Source: Tetrapisispora phaffii CBS 4417 (Eukaryota > Ascomycota > Saccharomycetes > Saccharomycetales > Saccharomycetaceae). Taken from it: a stretch of DNA of 64,000 bases. Below are positions 11,205 through 20,854 of the stretch, piece by piece; positions within the stretch are counted from its first letter, which is position 1; each line of letters opens with the position of its first letter. The translations under genes and the position numbers were made by a program. The notes below the pieces were generated by a model. The model did no database searches, was not told the origin of the DNA, and worked only from the letters and a program-made list of their open reading frames with translations. Location: contig NC_016523.1 in NCBI RefSeq assembly GCF_000236905.1, positions 310,001-374,000 of the forward strand, read 5' to 3'.

Positions 11205-11750
11205 TGTTGAATGCTATGGTAACGAAACTTTCTTAGTTTACCGATTGAGTCCTTAATATTGATTTGCTAGATTTTGACCGTATTATGTTATATTGCGTTT
11301 TGAAAGATCAGCAATAATAGACAATGAATACAAGCCTTCTTTGAGATTCTAGAACTATTGCTTGTAACTTTTATCAAATATTAAATAACAGTCCTAATTT
11401 AATAAAATCATTTCATCCTTCAGCTTTTTCGATTCCCTAATTTTCTAATTATGATTTATAGGCGTCTGTTAATTATGTACCAAAGCGGCAAAAGCTGTAA
11501 AGTGGAACAACTCAAAATATCATACTTGGTTTAAATAATACGTCTTATAAAAGTTATATAAAACAACCAGTTTTTCACAATCGAACTAATGGTTTCGTCG
11601 TGACCTATAAACTATAATTTAACTCGAGTAAGATTGCATTAAATTAATTTGATGTTTGATTAAAAATATGTTCATCGTGTTAAGAAAAATTTAAAATATT
11701 GATGACTAAAAAATAGAATATAGATATATAATTTAAACCAATACGAAGAC
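11205..11750. other. Intergenic IDH1-FYV10
   Basis: About 545 bases upstream of FYV10. CTCGAG, the core bound by Xbp1 in S. cerevisiae, occurs near 11620. Otherwise nothing is recognised. Confidence 0.5.
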
Positions 11751-12833
11751 TTATTGTGCGTTTAATTTATCAATTACAGCATCTGTGAACTCGGTTGTCG
11801 AAGCATTGCCGCCAATATCCTTAGTTGTAGTCTTACCTTCCTCAATTACTGCATAAACAGCATTACTAATTCTCTTACTCTCCTCTCTCAAACCTAATTG
11901 ATTCAACATTAGAGTAGCAGATAAAATCATTGCTGTTGGATTTGCGATATTTTGATTTTCGATATCCAAACCGACATGTCTTGAACCTGGTTCAAAAACG
12001 GCATGTTCTCTACCGTAGTTTGCACCTGGAATTAAACCTGGACCACCAATCAAAGCGGCACCAATGTTACCTAAAATGGTACCATACATAGAAGGTGTAA
12101 CCATGACATCGAATTGATGTGGTTTAGCGACTGCTTGCATGGATGCATTGTCGACAATGATTGTGTTGACTTTAATGTCTGGATATTCTTTTTCACCTAC
12201 CTCGGCGACAGTGTTTTTGAATAGACCATCACTTAACTTCATGATATTAGCTTTATGAACAGCGGTGACTGTACTTCTATTGTTTTCTAAAGCAAAATCA
12301 AAAGCGAATCTTGCAATTCTTTCTGTCTTTGGTTTTGTTATTATTTTCAAAGATTCCACAACACCTGGGACAGATTCATGTTCTAAACCAGAATATTCAC
12401 CCTCAGTATTTTCCCTTATCACAACCAAATCAACATCTGGGATTTTTGTTTTAACACCTTTTAGGGATTTGAATATAGCGACGTTTGCGAAAATGTCTAG
12501 TTGCTTTCTTAAGGCAACGTTCAAAGAACCATACCCAGTCTGGTCAGCCGAGGTGTGCCAGATACCCTTTAAACCAATTTTATTTCTTTTCAATGATTCC
12601 ACAGCTTTCTTAACTTCATTTTCATTGGACATGCCTGGTACATCAATTCTTTCCCAATCGATTGGTAAACCTTGAGATGCAAAAATTTTGACAACAGAAT
12701 CAGTAACTTCCTTACCTATACCATCGCCCGGAATTAAAGTAACAGTATAACGACCACCATATTTTTTTGGGACGATATTATGATTTTTAGTGAAAGAAGC
12801 AATAGATCTCTTTGATACGACTTGTCTTAACAT
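11751..12833 (-). CDS. IDH1: NAD-dependent isocitrate dehydrogenase, regulatory subunit Idh1
   Basis: Idh1 pairs with Idh2 in the mitochondrial matrix octamer that oxidises isocitrate to 2-oxoglutarate; Idh1 carries the AMP/citrate regulatory sites. The protein is 360 residues, the same length as in S. cerevisiae. It has a basic presequence (MLRQVVSKRSIASF), then GRYTVTLIPGDGIGKE, the QTGYGSLNVALRKQLD site region, IRENTEGEYSGLEHE, and the dehydrogenase signature NIANPTAMILSATLML. HVGLDI near the C-terminus keeps the Asp-Ile pair of the Idh1 AMP site, which favours Idh1 over Idh2. The 1.1-kb upstream region has a CCAAT box and a GTCAC sequence consistent with HAP and RTG control. Confidence 0.97.
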   Translation of the reverse strand: MLRQVVSKRSIASFTKNHNIVPKKYGGRYTVTLIPGDGIGKEVTDSVVKIFASQGLPIDWERIDVPGMSNENEVKKAVESLKRNKIGLKGIWHTSADQTGYGSLNVALRKQLDIFANVAIFKSLKGVKTKIPDVDLVVIRENTEGEYSGLEHESVPGVVESLKIITKPKTERIARFAFDFALENNRSTVTAVHKANIMKLSDGLFKNTVAEVGEKEYPDIKVNTIIVDNASMQAVAKPHQFDVMVTPSMYGTILGNIGAALIGGPGLIPGANYGREHAVFEPGSRHVGLDIENQNIANPTAMILSATLMLNQLGLREESKRISNAVYAVIEEGKTTTKDIGGNASTTEFTDAVIDKLNAQ

Positions 12834-13504
12834 CTTTTATATAATCTATCTATATATGTATGAAGGACACTTGTATGGCTGATAACTACCAATGAACAAG
12901 TAAACATGAAAAATAAATCAAAGTTACGTGCATAGATACACATAGACATGCATTATTACAAAAATATACTTATATATATAATAATAAATCCTTTATTATT
13001 ACAGTGATTATAAAAATAAGTTGTAGTTTATCCTATTGGATAAAGCATGAACGGTTCAATAAAGATGCGACCCAGAAGAAGAAACTCGCGCAGAGAGGTC
13101 CTATAACTCACCAAAAAAATTAAAAATCATAAATGAACAGTGAAAAATATTAAAATTACACATAAAGAATAGCATCGAAAGAAGTTACAACTATGAAAAG
13201 TTCAAACAACTAGACAGGAAGGCAATATGACAACAATGTATTGATCGACTGAGATAGTGGAACAGCAAGTACAAAAGCGACGGTGCGAGAGTTGGTGCGA
13301 ATGGTAGATGTAGGCTCCCTTGCTCTGTCAATATTATGGTTTCTTGATGCTGAATGAAAGAATATTCGTAATTAAGATTGAAATTAGTGATTATTGAAAG
13401 TATGTCTACAGTTCATGCCGATCAGCGACAACTGAGATGATGATTTCTTTATTGCTATACGTTGATCAAAAGAGGTTACAACACTGAGGACTTCATTCTT
13501 TCAA

Positions 13505-13511
13505 CCAATCA
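13505..13511 (+). promoter_or_regulatory. CCAAT box, candidate HAP2/3/4/5 site for IDH1
   Basis: CCAATCA in the context tcaaCCAATCAgag fits the CCAATNA form bound by the Hap complex, which drives TCA-cycle genes during respiration. It lies about 670 bases before the IDH1 ATG. A second CCAATGA occurs at 12889, only about 55 bases from the ATG. Confidence 0.45.
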
Positions 13512-13594
13512 GAGCAGGATTTATCGATATTTTTTGTTCTTCTTCGTTCTTGACTTTATTCCATCAAATTAGTTATCCGTAAAGAAGGGAGTAT

Positions 13595-13640
13595 ACTAAA
13601 TCGAGAGAGGGAGGGAGAAGGAGAGAGGTAGGGAGGGAGT
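13595..13640 (+). repeat. Purine (G/A) tract with four GGG runs
   Basis: About 45 bases almost without pyrimidines on the plus strand. Four GGG runs come in two closely spaced pairs, so a G-quadruplex is possible in principle, although the middle loop would be about 15 bases. Confidence 0.6.
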
Positions 13641-13751
13641 AAATAAAGTAAAAGGGTCTTTTGAACCACCAGTCCAAGTGCCCTGCTTAGTGTTGGGTAC
13701 ATGCAGCAGTAGTACATTATAGAGATTGTTAATTGTATACTTTTTTTGACG

Positions 13752-13800
13752 CCCGAGTCACGCAATTTGCTTCGGGGAAGGCAATTGCCGAGGCTCGGGG
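13752..13800. promoter_or_regulatory. G+C-rich cluster of CCGAG half-sites in IDH1 promoter
   Basis: CCGAG occurs at 13753 and 13788, and its inverse CTCGG at 13794, the last two forming CCGAG-G-CTCGG. A perfect palindrome GGCAATTGCC lies at 13780-13789 and an Rtg-type GTCAC at 13757-13761. This looks like a compact operator, perhaps for a zinc-cluster regulator; the factor is unknown. Confidence 0.4.
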
Positions 13801-13973
13801 ATGCCTTTACTTTCATGAAATATATTATAAGTAAGATATAAATGATAAGGTTAAATGATACTCTAGTGAAGGAGTTCATTGAATATTAATATTTAAAGAA
13901 CGTTCTTTTACATTTAGCCACAGATATCTATATATATATATATATAATAATATGTGCATGTAGGGTCCAGGGC

Positions 13974-15947
13974 TTATTTAAAACTCATCATGTTTATGAC
14001 TTTGTCTCTCGATTGACATGCTGACAAGAAAGAGTTATATGACCAAGTCAAATCTTGAGCGCCTTGTAGGAAACCTGTGTACTTATTGAATTGCTCACTT
14101 AGATTACCTTCTTCACTTGAGTGTTCTCGAACACAGTCGAGGAACGAATCGCCGTATTTGAATAAATTTTCTAAAGTTTGGTTGAAGGAACGTGAATTGT
14201 AAGGTAACAATAATTGATAGCTGTTACCATTCTTTATGTTACTTTCCTTCGTATCTATGTGGGCTATATTATCAAAGATCAGAGTCCAGAAAATGTCATG
14301 ATCATTATTATTTTTACTCTCTGTTGCTAATGGAATGAGTATATCCTGTTTTAATGTCTTGATCTTGATGATTAATTGATAAATCAATTCTGATGCACTA
14401 CTGGTTGCTAAAAACCATGGATTTCCTTCTGACTTCTTGTACCCATCGTAAACATCTTCTGGATATCTTCCTAAAGCGACACCCATATTCATCGATTTTC
14501 TATTTAAATTAACCGGATACAATTGCGACATTTCATTGATTAAATAATACAAAGAATTCAATATGCTTGAATCATCCACATCAAATGGTAAGGAATTATC
14601 GAGAAATTCATTATCTGTTGAATGTGATAATAATGAAGCAATGATTGTTGCGATGTCAAGACCGCTTCTATATGACAGGATTTCTGGCGTCTCAACAATA
14701 TGATGTTTAGAGTCATTGTTGATAATAAATCCAGAATCCAATAATATGAATTTATACATCTTTTCATAAGTATCAATCAACGAGTCGTACATTGGTTTCA
14801 ATTTCCCAGTAGTTGTAAAAGATCCGGAAGTTTTCATATAATTTAACGTCATTTTAATTGAAGTCAATTGCATTAAAGAAGTGAAAAAATGTATACCATT
14901 GACTTCTTCCCAAATATCAAAATTTCTTTCTTTCCAATTATTAATAATAAATTTCAAATCGTAATAAATAATTTCATTGAAAATATCAGTTTCTGAAGTA
15001 AAATTTGTTTCCAACTTCGTGTATTTCATATTATACTCTTTAATTAAATCGTGAACAGTAACATTAGAATTGTTTGCATCATTGAAAATCGAAAGTCTTG
15101 AATAAAAATTCAGAATTGCTATTATTCGTAACGGAGGTCCATCATTCTGCGGTCTACCCCAATTATCATTATATGGTGAGTTATCCACATTCCATTTTGG
15201 TTCACCTAATCCCTTTAAATCGCCATCGGGTACACTTCCACCTGATAAATTGTCAGTTCTTTGTAGATTATAAGATATATTTAAATACTTTAAGAACGTG
15301 CCAACTAATGTAATATTATAATTTTTTTCATCAAATATATTGTCAGTCACGGTATTAATAACTATCGCACTGTCCCTTATCCATTGGAAAAAGTAATTTG
15401 GATCTTGTGTTGATTGTGACGCAACAATTGCACCTTCTATTATTTTTTCATTTTTATTTAATAAATTTTCGTGGCCATTTAAATTTTTATCCATCACATT
15501 GAACAATAATCTCTCTAAAGAGTTTGATTTCTGTGCTTGTAACCAGTCTTCGAATTCATTTTTATTAATTAATTGCGATTGAATTTTCTTTAGTTTAATT
15601 TTTTCATAGAAAAAATTGTATATCTGATCATCCTTGTAATAGTTGAGTCCCTGAATTTGTGACGTTTTCAGAAAGTGGCTATTAAAATCCGTGATCGTGA
15701 CGTTGACTGTATTGAAATTAGACGAAGAAGAGATAGAACTGTAGCCGTCATTGAATAGGAAATTAGATTTAATATATCCGAAGCTTGCCAACGAACATCC
15801 TCCTAATGAAACACAAACAAAAGTCGTAGCCAAACATATCGAAATGAAAAAAGCAAACTTCCGAAACTTAGATCTCCATCTATTATTGGCAATCACGTCG
15901 TTATTATTATCCAAATAACAATCATATAAGTAAATACCCTTTCTCAT
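13974..15947 (-). CDS. SGA1: Glucoamylase (GH15), Sga1-like, membrane-anchored form
   Basis: Sga1 releases glucose from glycogen during sporulation. The enzyme is a GH15 1,4-alpha-glucosidase of 657 residues, longer than the 549 of S. cerevisiae Sga1. It has a cytosolic head, a hydrophobic segment at about 29-53 that fits a signal anchor or signal peptide, and the catalytic domain from about 165: FFQWIRDSAI near the substrate site, WEEVNG carrying the likely general-acid Glu, NPWFLATSSASELIYQL, and SEQFNKYTGFLQGAQDLTWS with the likely general-base Glu. Many NxS/T sequons suggest passage through the secretory pathway. The position between IDH1 and XBP1 fits YIL099W. The upstream region is 2.7 kb and shared with XBP1. 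Confidence 0.93.
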   Translation of the reverse strand: MRKGIYLYDCYLDNNNDVIANNRWRSKFRKFAFFISICLATTFVCVSLGGCSLASFGYIKSNFLFNDGYSSISSSSNFNTVNVTITDFNSHFLKTSQIQGLNYYKDDQIYNFFYEKIKLKKIQSQLINKNEFEDWLQAQKSNSLERLLFNVMDKNLNGHENLLNKNEKIIEGAIVASQSTQDPNYFFQWIRDSAIVINTVTDNIFDEKNYNITLVGTFLKYLNISYNLQRTDNLSGGSVPDGDLKGLGEPKWNVDNSPYNDNWGRPQNDGPPLRIIAILNFYSRLSIFNDANNSNVTVHDLIKEYNMKYTKLETNFTSETDIFNEIIYYDLKFIINNWKERNFDIWEEVNGIHFFTSLMQLTSIKMTLNYMKTSGSFTTTGKLKPMYDSLIDTYEKMYKFILLDSGFIINNDSKHHIVETPEILSYRSGLDIATIIASLLSHSTDNEFLDNSLPFDVDDSSILNSLYYLINEMSQLYPVNLNRKSMNMGVALGRYPEDVYDGYKKSEGNPWFLATSSASELIYQLIIKIKTLKQDILIPLATESKNNNDHDIFWTLIFDNIAHIDTKESNIKNGNSYQLLLPYNSRSFNQTLENLFKYGDSFLDCVREHSSEEGNLSEQFNKYTGFLQGAQDLTWSYNSFLSACQSRDKVINMMSFK

Positions 15948-16435
15948 TACAACGACTTCCTGGATGTAAATATAAATGCAGGCAATAAAGTATGTTTTAT
16001 TTTTTTCTTAAAGCAAAATGCGTGTGATAGAGTTCCTATCTGAGTTGATATCAATTCGTGAATTACCAATAACTGGAATTGAATAATCAACGAACATGAC
16101 ATGGTATGATGCAACAAACGTGCTCTTATAACGATAGTTCAAGAATACAATAGTATAGTCCGTTGATAGCATATTATTTCTAATTACCATTGTGATCTCG
16201 GTGTTTTCCCTCGAGAGTCTTTATGGCGCCCCGAAACAATTAGTATAAGCATTACCACTAAACGGAACTGAGCAACCACAGAAAAACGGAAATTCAAACG
16301 ACAGCAGATATAGAAAAACCCTAAAACCCAGTGATTAACATTGACGTACATACATGGTTGCATTGCACATCACGTTTCTCAGATAGGAATATGAGAAGAA
16401 TATATACGGTACACAAAATTACTATGGAATATATT

Positions 16436-16476
16436 CAGTAGCACGCAGTAGCATGCAGTGGCACCCAGTGCATGTG
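16436..16476 (+). repeat. 10-bp phased repeat (CAGTR), about four units
   Basis: CAGTA, CAGTA, CAGTG and CAGTG recur exactly every 10 bases at 16436, 16446, 16456 and 16466. The units GCACGCAGTA, GCATGCAGTG and GCACCCAGTG differ at one to three positions. Confidence 0.75.
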
Positions 16477-17473
16477 GATAAATAAGAGAGGATGTTTTCG
16501 TTTCCATTATAACTTTTGTTGTAACATTCCTATTCGGGAGATGTCATAGTCCGAAAAGGGATATTGAACAGTGCCTCTAACAGTTTACGCTGTACGAAAC
16601 AGAATCTTACCATAATACTATGATGATCGATATGGTCCAGTACAGTGTTAGTTCTAACTTCCAGCTCTGTTTTAAATTGAAGAAAATCCGATTTATTTTA
16701 CGGGAACATACATTTGTTAGGAAGTTTCCCTCTGTGATGGACATGGTTCGGGAGAGTAACGCGCTAGCACGGCTGCTACCTGGAGCGGAATTTCCATGAC
16801 GACAACGGTTGTTTCTAGGGCCTTTCCTTTTGTGGAGAGGGGGCGGGAGGAGATCGTCTTACAAAAACAAAAAATTAAGCTTTTACAGTGAACAGACAGA
16901 GCACCGTATTAACATTGGAAACGTAATGGTGAATAATATCTGGCGGGCTGCCATTAGTGTTGTTAAATGGCTGTATATGGCATTGCGCCGTTGTGATATC
17001 GTATTTGGAAGAAGAATGGGCAGGGGCCGTACAAAGGAAATCTTTCAATTTTCGGCCGAACTACACGAGAGTAAGACTTACGGAATTATGATGTAAAGCA
17101 GATCGTCATCACAACAGAAAAAGAGAGTGGAACTTCCCGAGCAGTTACTTCACTAACTAAGTGCTTGCCCTTTGTTTTCTGAATGATATCCCTTCTACGA
17201 AAAATTTCAAGTGGTGGTGAGGTTTCTGCAGTAGCAAAAGCAGCAAAAGAGGGTGTAAGCGCAAAAACAGGTAATGTCTACTGGAAAGGGAGGCAAGCGC
17301 GTAACTTTCCCCTTCCACTGCTGCACTACAGCGTAACGTCTGCTTGAAAGGAAAGCAAGTCGCTCCGCATGCATGAATACTCGCGGAACAAGTACTGTCA
17401 GCTTGAAGAGACGCTTCTTTATTTATTACCGGACAGTACTCGTTAGTCCTGTCCAGGTTTTCTTGTTCTCTTA

Positions 17474-17497
17474 CTTCGCTGTCGCTCGACAGCGAAG
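17474..17497. repeat. Perfect inverted repeat, 11-bp arms
   Basis: CTTCGCTGTCG and CGACAGCGAAG flank a 2-base spacer (CT). It could be a hairpin in a transcript or a dimeric protein site. Confidence 0.85.
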
Positions 17498-18509
17498 CGA
17501 TCATCAACATGTAACCATTACCGTCATTTTTAGTCTTTTATTGGTTTTTTGCGGCATCGTTATTGATAGTTGTAGGAAGAAACAGTGCAACAAAACTGAG
17601 AATTCCGAGAAGCACAATGGCGTCACCGATCTACTACGCGTCGTTCTCTCCCGGCGACTCCCTCTCCCAATGGCGGCTTCTCCGCGTACCGTGACTCTGT
17701 GTCACATACAGTACAAATACCGTTGTTTTGTTGACTGAGATCGTTCAACAATTTTTAATTCCAAGACAGAGAGACACATGTACACAAAAACAAAATGTTT
17801 TCGGACCGGTAACGAATTTCTAGTCGGTTCATTCACAATGACATGATCTTCCTTCTCTTCTCAGCAACAAACAGTCAAGGACACACTATAGACCCACTCA
17901 CGCTTCCAGCCATCCTGCAGTAATAGAGTCAGATTCGCATATTCGATCCAATCTCATCATATATATTCCGTTCGTAACCATTTAGCACACAACATTCATA
18001 CATACAACTATATATCTGTTCACTTCTAACTCTAGGATACTTGCATAATGAAGTATCTTTGAAGGATTAGTGTTGTTGCAAAATCTCGGAAATGCGTTAA
18101 CTAATGCTGAACAGATTCAATTATCACTGACCTGTAAGGGAAAGAATCTTCTTTAAAGTTTTGAAAAGGTTGTTTTTTCGAAAATATTCTCAGTTCCTTT
18201 TGAACTGAAACCGGAATTATTTTCGACTCTTTCACAATTTGCCACAGCGTAATGTTGGATCTCATTTTTATTTCCGTCATTTTTATTTCCTTCATCTTTT
18301 GTCTATTTTTAATTAAGATTTACCTACAAAATAAGTTGTGTCATCTTACCAATTACTCGAAAGTCGAATAGCAGCAACTCAGACTAAGAGATAGTATAGC
18401 TTCGCAGAACTTAGTGGAAACTACATGGGGCTCACCGCTTCTAACGCAAACATTCTTGTAATATTTCCCTTAACTGTATTTATATCTAAAACATTATAAA
18501 CAGGCATAC

Positions 18510-18513
<4 letters not shown>

Positions 18514-18541
<28 letters not shown>
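18514..18541. repeat. AT dinucleotide repeat, 14 units
   Basis: Uninterrupted (AT)14 about 130 bases upstream of XBP1. Confidence 0.95.
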
Positions 18542-18544
<3 letters not shown>

Positions 18545-18617
18545 TGTTTCGAAAGCGTTAGATATTTAGTCTGGTTGTATAATTGTTTCCTCTAATGCTC
18601 ACTTTCCTCTCCGAACC

Positions 18618-18628
18618 CCCCTCCCCCT
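18618..18628. promoter_or_regulatory. Two adjacent STRE cores before XBP1
   Basis: CCCCT at 18618-18622 and again at 18624-18628, 43-53 bases before the ATG. STREs bind Msn2/Msn4; XBP1 is known in S. cerevisiae as a stress- and starvation-induced gene. Further AGGGG/CCCCT copies lie upstream in the same spacer. The pair may be partly within the 5' UTR. Confidence 0.5.
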
Positions 18629-18670
18629 AAGTATAGTATAATACTAAGACCAACCACTATATAGTAAACT

Positions 18671-20854
18671 ATGACTGTAAATCAAATAGATCCAACAAAA
18701 GTGCGGTTGAGTGATAGTCCACTAGATGATTATCAGAGACTTTACTTTCTAAATTTATTTTCAGATATAGATAATAAGAATCATAATAATAATGGCCAGC
18801 CATCGTTATATATTAATGTGAAAAATGTTATATTTAAAACAAGTTATAATGAAATTTTCAACGATTTAAGAAAATTTATTACAATTAATAATAAAAATAA
18901 ATCAATCGTTAAACAAAATGTAGCAATAGAATTGAATGGGGAAAAAAATAACTTAAATTGTCTGGAATATCAGGTTCCAAATATTTTAATACATTCAGAT
19001 GAGTCACAACATACTGTTTATGATATTTCAGAACAATATTGGAAAAGATTAGCTTCAACTGAAAAAAATATTTTCCAATTTTTGAAGGGTGAGCTTAACT
19101 TAGATAATAATTTAATTATATCAGATTATGAGAATGGCAAAATTAAGTTTTCTAATGATAATTTCACATTACCAACTTCATGTCGTAAACGTCAAAATTC
19201 TGTCGTCGGTAAGGTAAAAGTTGTAGAAAAAAATGACAGTAATTCAATGAAAATAATGTTTTCACAGAATCAACAAGATATCATATTATTAAATCCAAAC
19301 AATTATATAATATGGACTGAAAAACATCAACATGTCTTTTTCAGTGGGATTTGGAGGTTATATCAAGATGTAATTAGAGCTTTATCAAACTCTCCAAGAT
19401 ATACGGTTAAATCACTGAAGAATAACAATGATGATGTAAATCAAAGTAATTTGGTCCTACAGAAAATCTGCGAATCAGAGTTTCGCTTCACAATGAACTA
19501 TGCATTTTCAGGAATAGATATTGGAGCTGATATTAAAAAGATTAGAATGAGAAGATCAAGAAAACATAATTGTAGTCATCCAAATAAATCATCGTCAGTT
19601 AATAATTTTTCTGTCGTTGCGAATGCTAAATATATTGATTTTCCATGGAGTTATGTTGATGCATCTTTAGAGAAACGATTATTAGATGAGTACAAACAAT
19701 ATTTGAAAACTACACAATCTTTGACAGAGGAGGAAATAGATTACTTGCAATTCAAAGATTTAATACAAAAAATACGTGGCGGCTATACAAAGATACAAGG
19801 TTGTTGGTTACCATATACAATAGCTAGGGAGTTTTGTCTTAGGTTCTGTTACCCAATAAGGTATTTACTGATACCAGTCTTTGGTGAATCATTTCCCGAT
19901 GAATGCTCTGAAAAATATTTTTTAATGAAACTGAAAGCAACTGGTATTAATGGTCCAGTTATACACACAAGTAAAATTAAACATAATGAAAGGAATAGAA
20001 AGATTTCCTCAAAGGATACTAGAACCACAAGGACTCAAGAGAAAGCGACCAAACAACCAAAAAAATCAGGTTCAAAGAGGGTGAGAAAACCACGTAATTC
20101 AGCAGAACCTTCAAATAAGAAGCAAAAAAAGCCATCCGAAAACAAAATGAAACATGAATCTTCAATTACTACCAAAACCCAGAACCTGGTACTTCCTAAT
20201 CAAGATAAAACCCCTGTCACAACAGCAGTTGTTAATTCATCATGTAATGTTAACCAGGTCCCTCCACGTAAAAGGTCATCTGCGCAGATGGAAATAGAGA
20301 ATCTAATAGATCCTTTAACCACAATAAATATAGCACCCATTTCAAATATTCAAACTCCAAATACTGCATTTAATGACAGAATCATGCAACTACAAGACTT
20401 AAGAAGCGCCGCAACCCAAAATATCCATAGAGAATCAATCCTTCCAGATTTAAATTATAACAGATCATCTTCGTGGTCTATTTCTTCAAGTTCAACCTTC
20501 ATGACCTTTGATAAAAATTCAGAGGACATCTTACCACCACTCAGCTCCATTTTATCGATTCCAACTACCATTAAAAATCCGATCTGCTATCGCAAGAACT
20601 CAAATGAATCTGTCAATGCATCGTATATTTTAGAACCACCATCTAATGTATCCAATTATAGTTATAGAAATCCAAGACCAATTTACTACCCACTAACTCA
20701 TAGAGACATGAATCGTAACAATTCAATTTATTCTCTAACTAGCAGCGCCATGGGTTTTAGAGACACTCAAAATTCATTTAGAAAAGAAGATTATGAAAAA
20801 AATCCAGTCATCCTAAAAAGAGCTTCAGTCGAAAAAGCGTTTCAAATTATTTAA
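18671..20854 (+). CDS. XBP1: Stress-induced transcriptional repressor Xbp1 (APSES-type)
   Basis: Xbp1 represses G1 cyclin and many other genes through CTCGAG-type sites during stress, quiescence and sporulation. The protein is 727 residues (647 in S. cerevisiae). The DNA-binding region related to KilA-N/APSES domains spans about 215-440: HVFFSGIWRLYQDVIRAL, RFTMNYAFSGIDIGADI, KYIDFPWSYVDASLEKRLL, RGGYTKIQGCWLPYTIAREFCLRFCYPIRYLLIPVFG. A basic Lys-rich stretch at about 455-500 is a likely nuclear localisation signal, and the Asn/Ser-rich remainder is probably disordered. The ATG is the first in the frame. Upstream STREs fit stress induction. Confidence 0.92.
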   Translation: MTVNQIDPTKVRLSDSPLDDYQRLYFLNLFSDIDNKNHNNNGQPSLYINVKNVIFKTSYNEIFNDLRKFITINNKNKSIVKQNVAIELNGEKNNLNCLEYQVPNILIHSDESQHTVYDISEQYWKRLASTEKNIFQFLKGELNLDNNLIISDYENGKIKFSNDNFTLPTSCRKRQNSVVGKVKVVEKNDSNSMKIMFSQNQQDIILLNPNNYIIWTEKHQHVFFSGIWRLYQDVIRALSNSPRYTVKSLKNNNDDVNQSNLVLQKICESEFRFTMNYAFSGIDIGADIKKIRMRRSRKHNCSHPNKSSSVNNFSVVANAKYIDFPWSYVDASLEKRLLDEYKQYLKTTQSLTEEEIDYLQFKDLIQKIRGGYTKIQGCWLPYTIAREFCLRFCYPIRYLLIPVFGESFPDECSEKYFLMKLKATGINGPVIHTSKIKHNERNRKISSKDTRTTRTQEKATKQPKKSGSKRVRKPRNSAEPSNKKQKKPSENKMKHESSITTKTQNLVLPNQDKTPVTTAVVNSSCNVNQVPPRKRSSAQMEIENLIDPLTTINIAPISNIQTPNTAFNDRIMQLQDLRSAATQNIHRESILPDLNYNRSSSWSISSSSTFMTFDKNSEDILPPLSSILSIPTTIKNPICYRKNSNESVNASYILEPPSNVSNYSYRNPRPIYYPLTHRDMNRNNSIYSLTSSAMGFRDTQNSFRKEDYEKNPVILKRASVEKAFQII

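Larger units (their letters stand above)
12834..13973. other. Intergenic IDH1-SGA1 with complex IDH1 promoter
   Basis: This 1.1-kb spacer holds a CCAAT box (13505), a purine-rich G-run tract (13595-13640), a G+C-rich cluster of CCGAG half-sites (13752-13800) and a TA repeat near 13930. A 107-codon ORF on the minus strand overlaps these features and has no recognisable protein character. Confidence 0.65.
15948..18670. other. 2.7-kb divergent spacer SGA1-XBP1 with G+C-rich island
   Basis: The longest gene-free stretch in the window. Its centre (about 16.4-17.8 kb) is far richer in G+C than the surroundings; 17641-17700 has 37 G/C of 60 by hand count. It contains a 10-bp phased repeat (16436), a 24-bp palindrome (17474), further small inverted repeats at 16950-16971 and 17431-17454, STRE cores at 16838, 17022, 17309 and 18618-18628, a CTCGAG Xbp1-type core near 16209 and an AT repeat (18514). 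ORFs of 95-121 codons on both strands look like random products of high G+C. It may be a large regulated promoter or may include a non-coding RNA. Confidence 0.6.

Noticed and set aside
13556..13879. 107-codon minus-strand ORF upstream of IDH1
   Set aside because: Its C-terminal part is encoded by the purine tract (Ser/Pro/Leu repeats) and it overlaps the regulatory cluster.
17157..17738. ORFs of 117 and 121 codons on opposite strands in the SGA1-XBP1 spacer
   Set aside because: They overlap each other, are compositionally odd (Leu runs, scattered Cys) and are explained by the high G+C, which makes stop codons rare.
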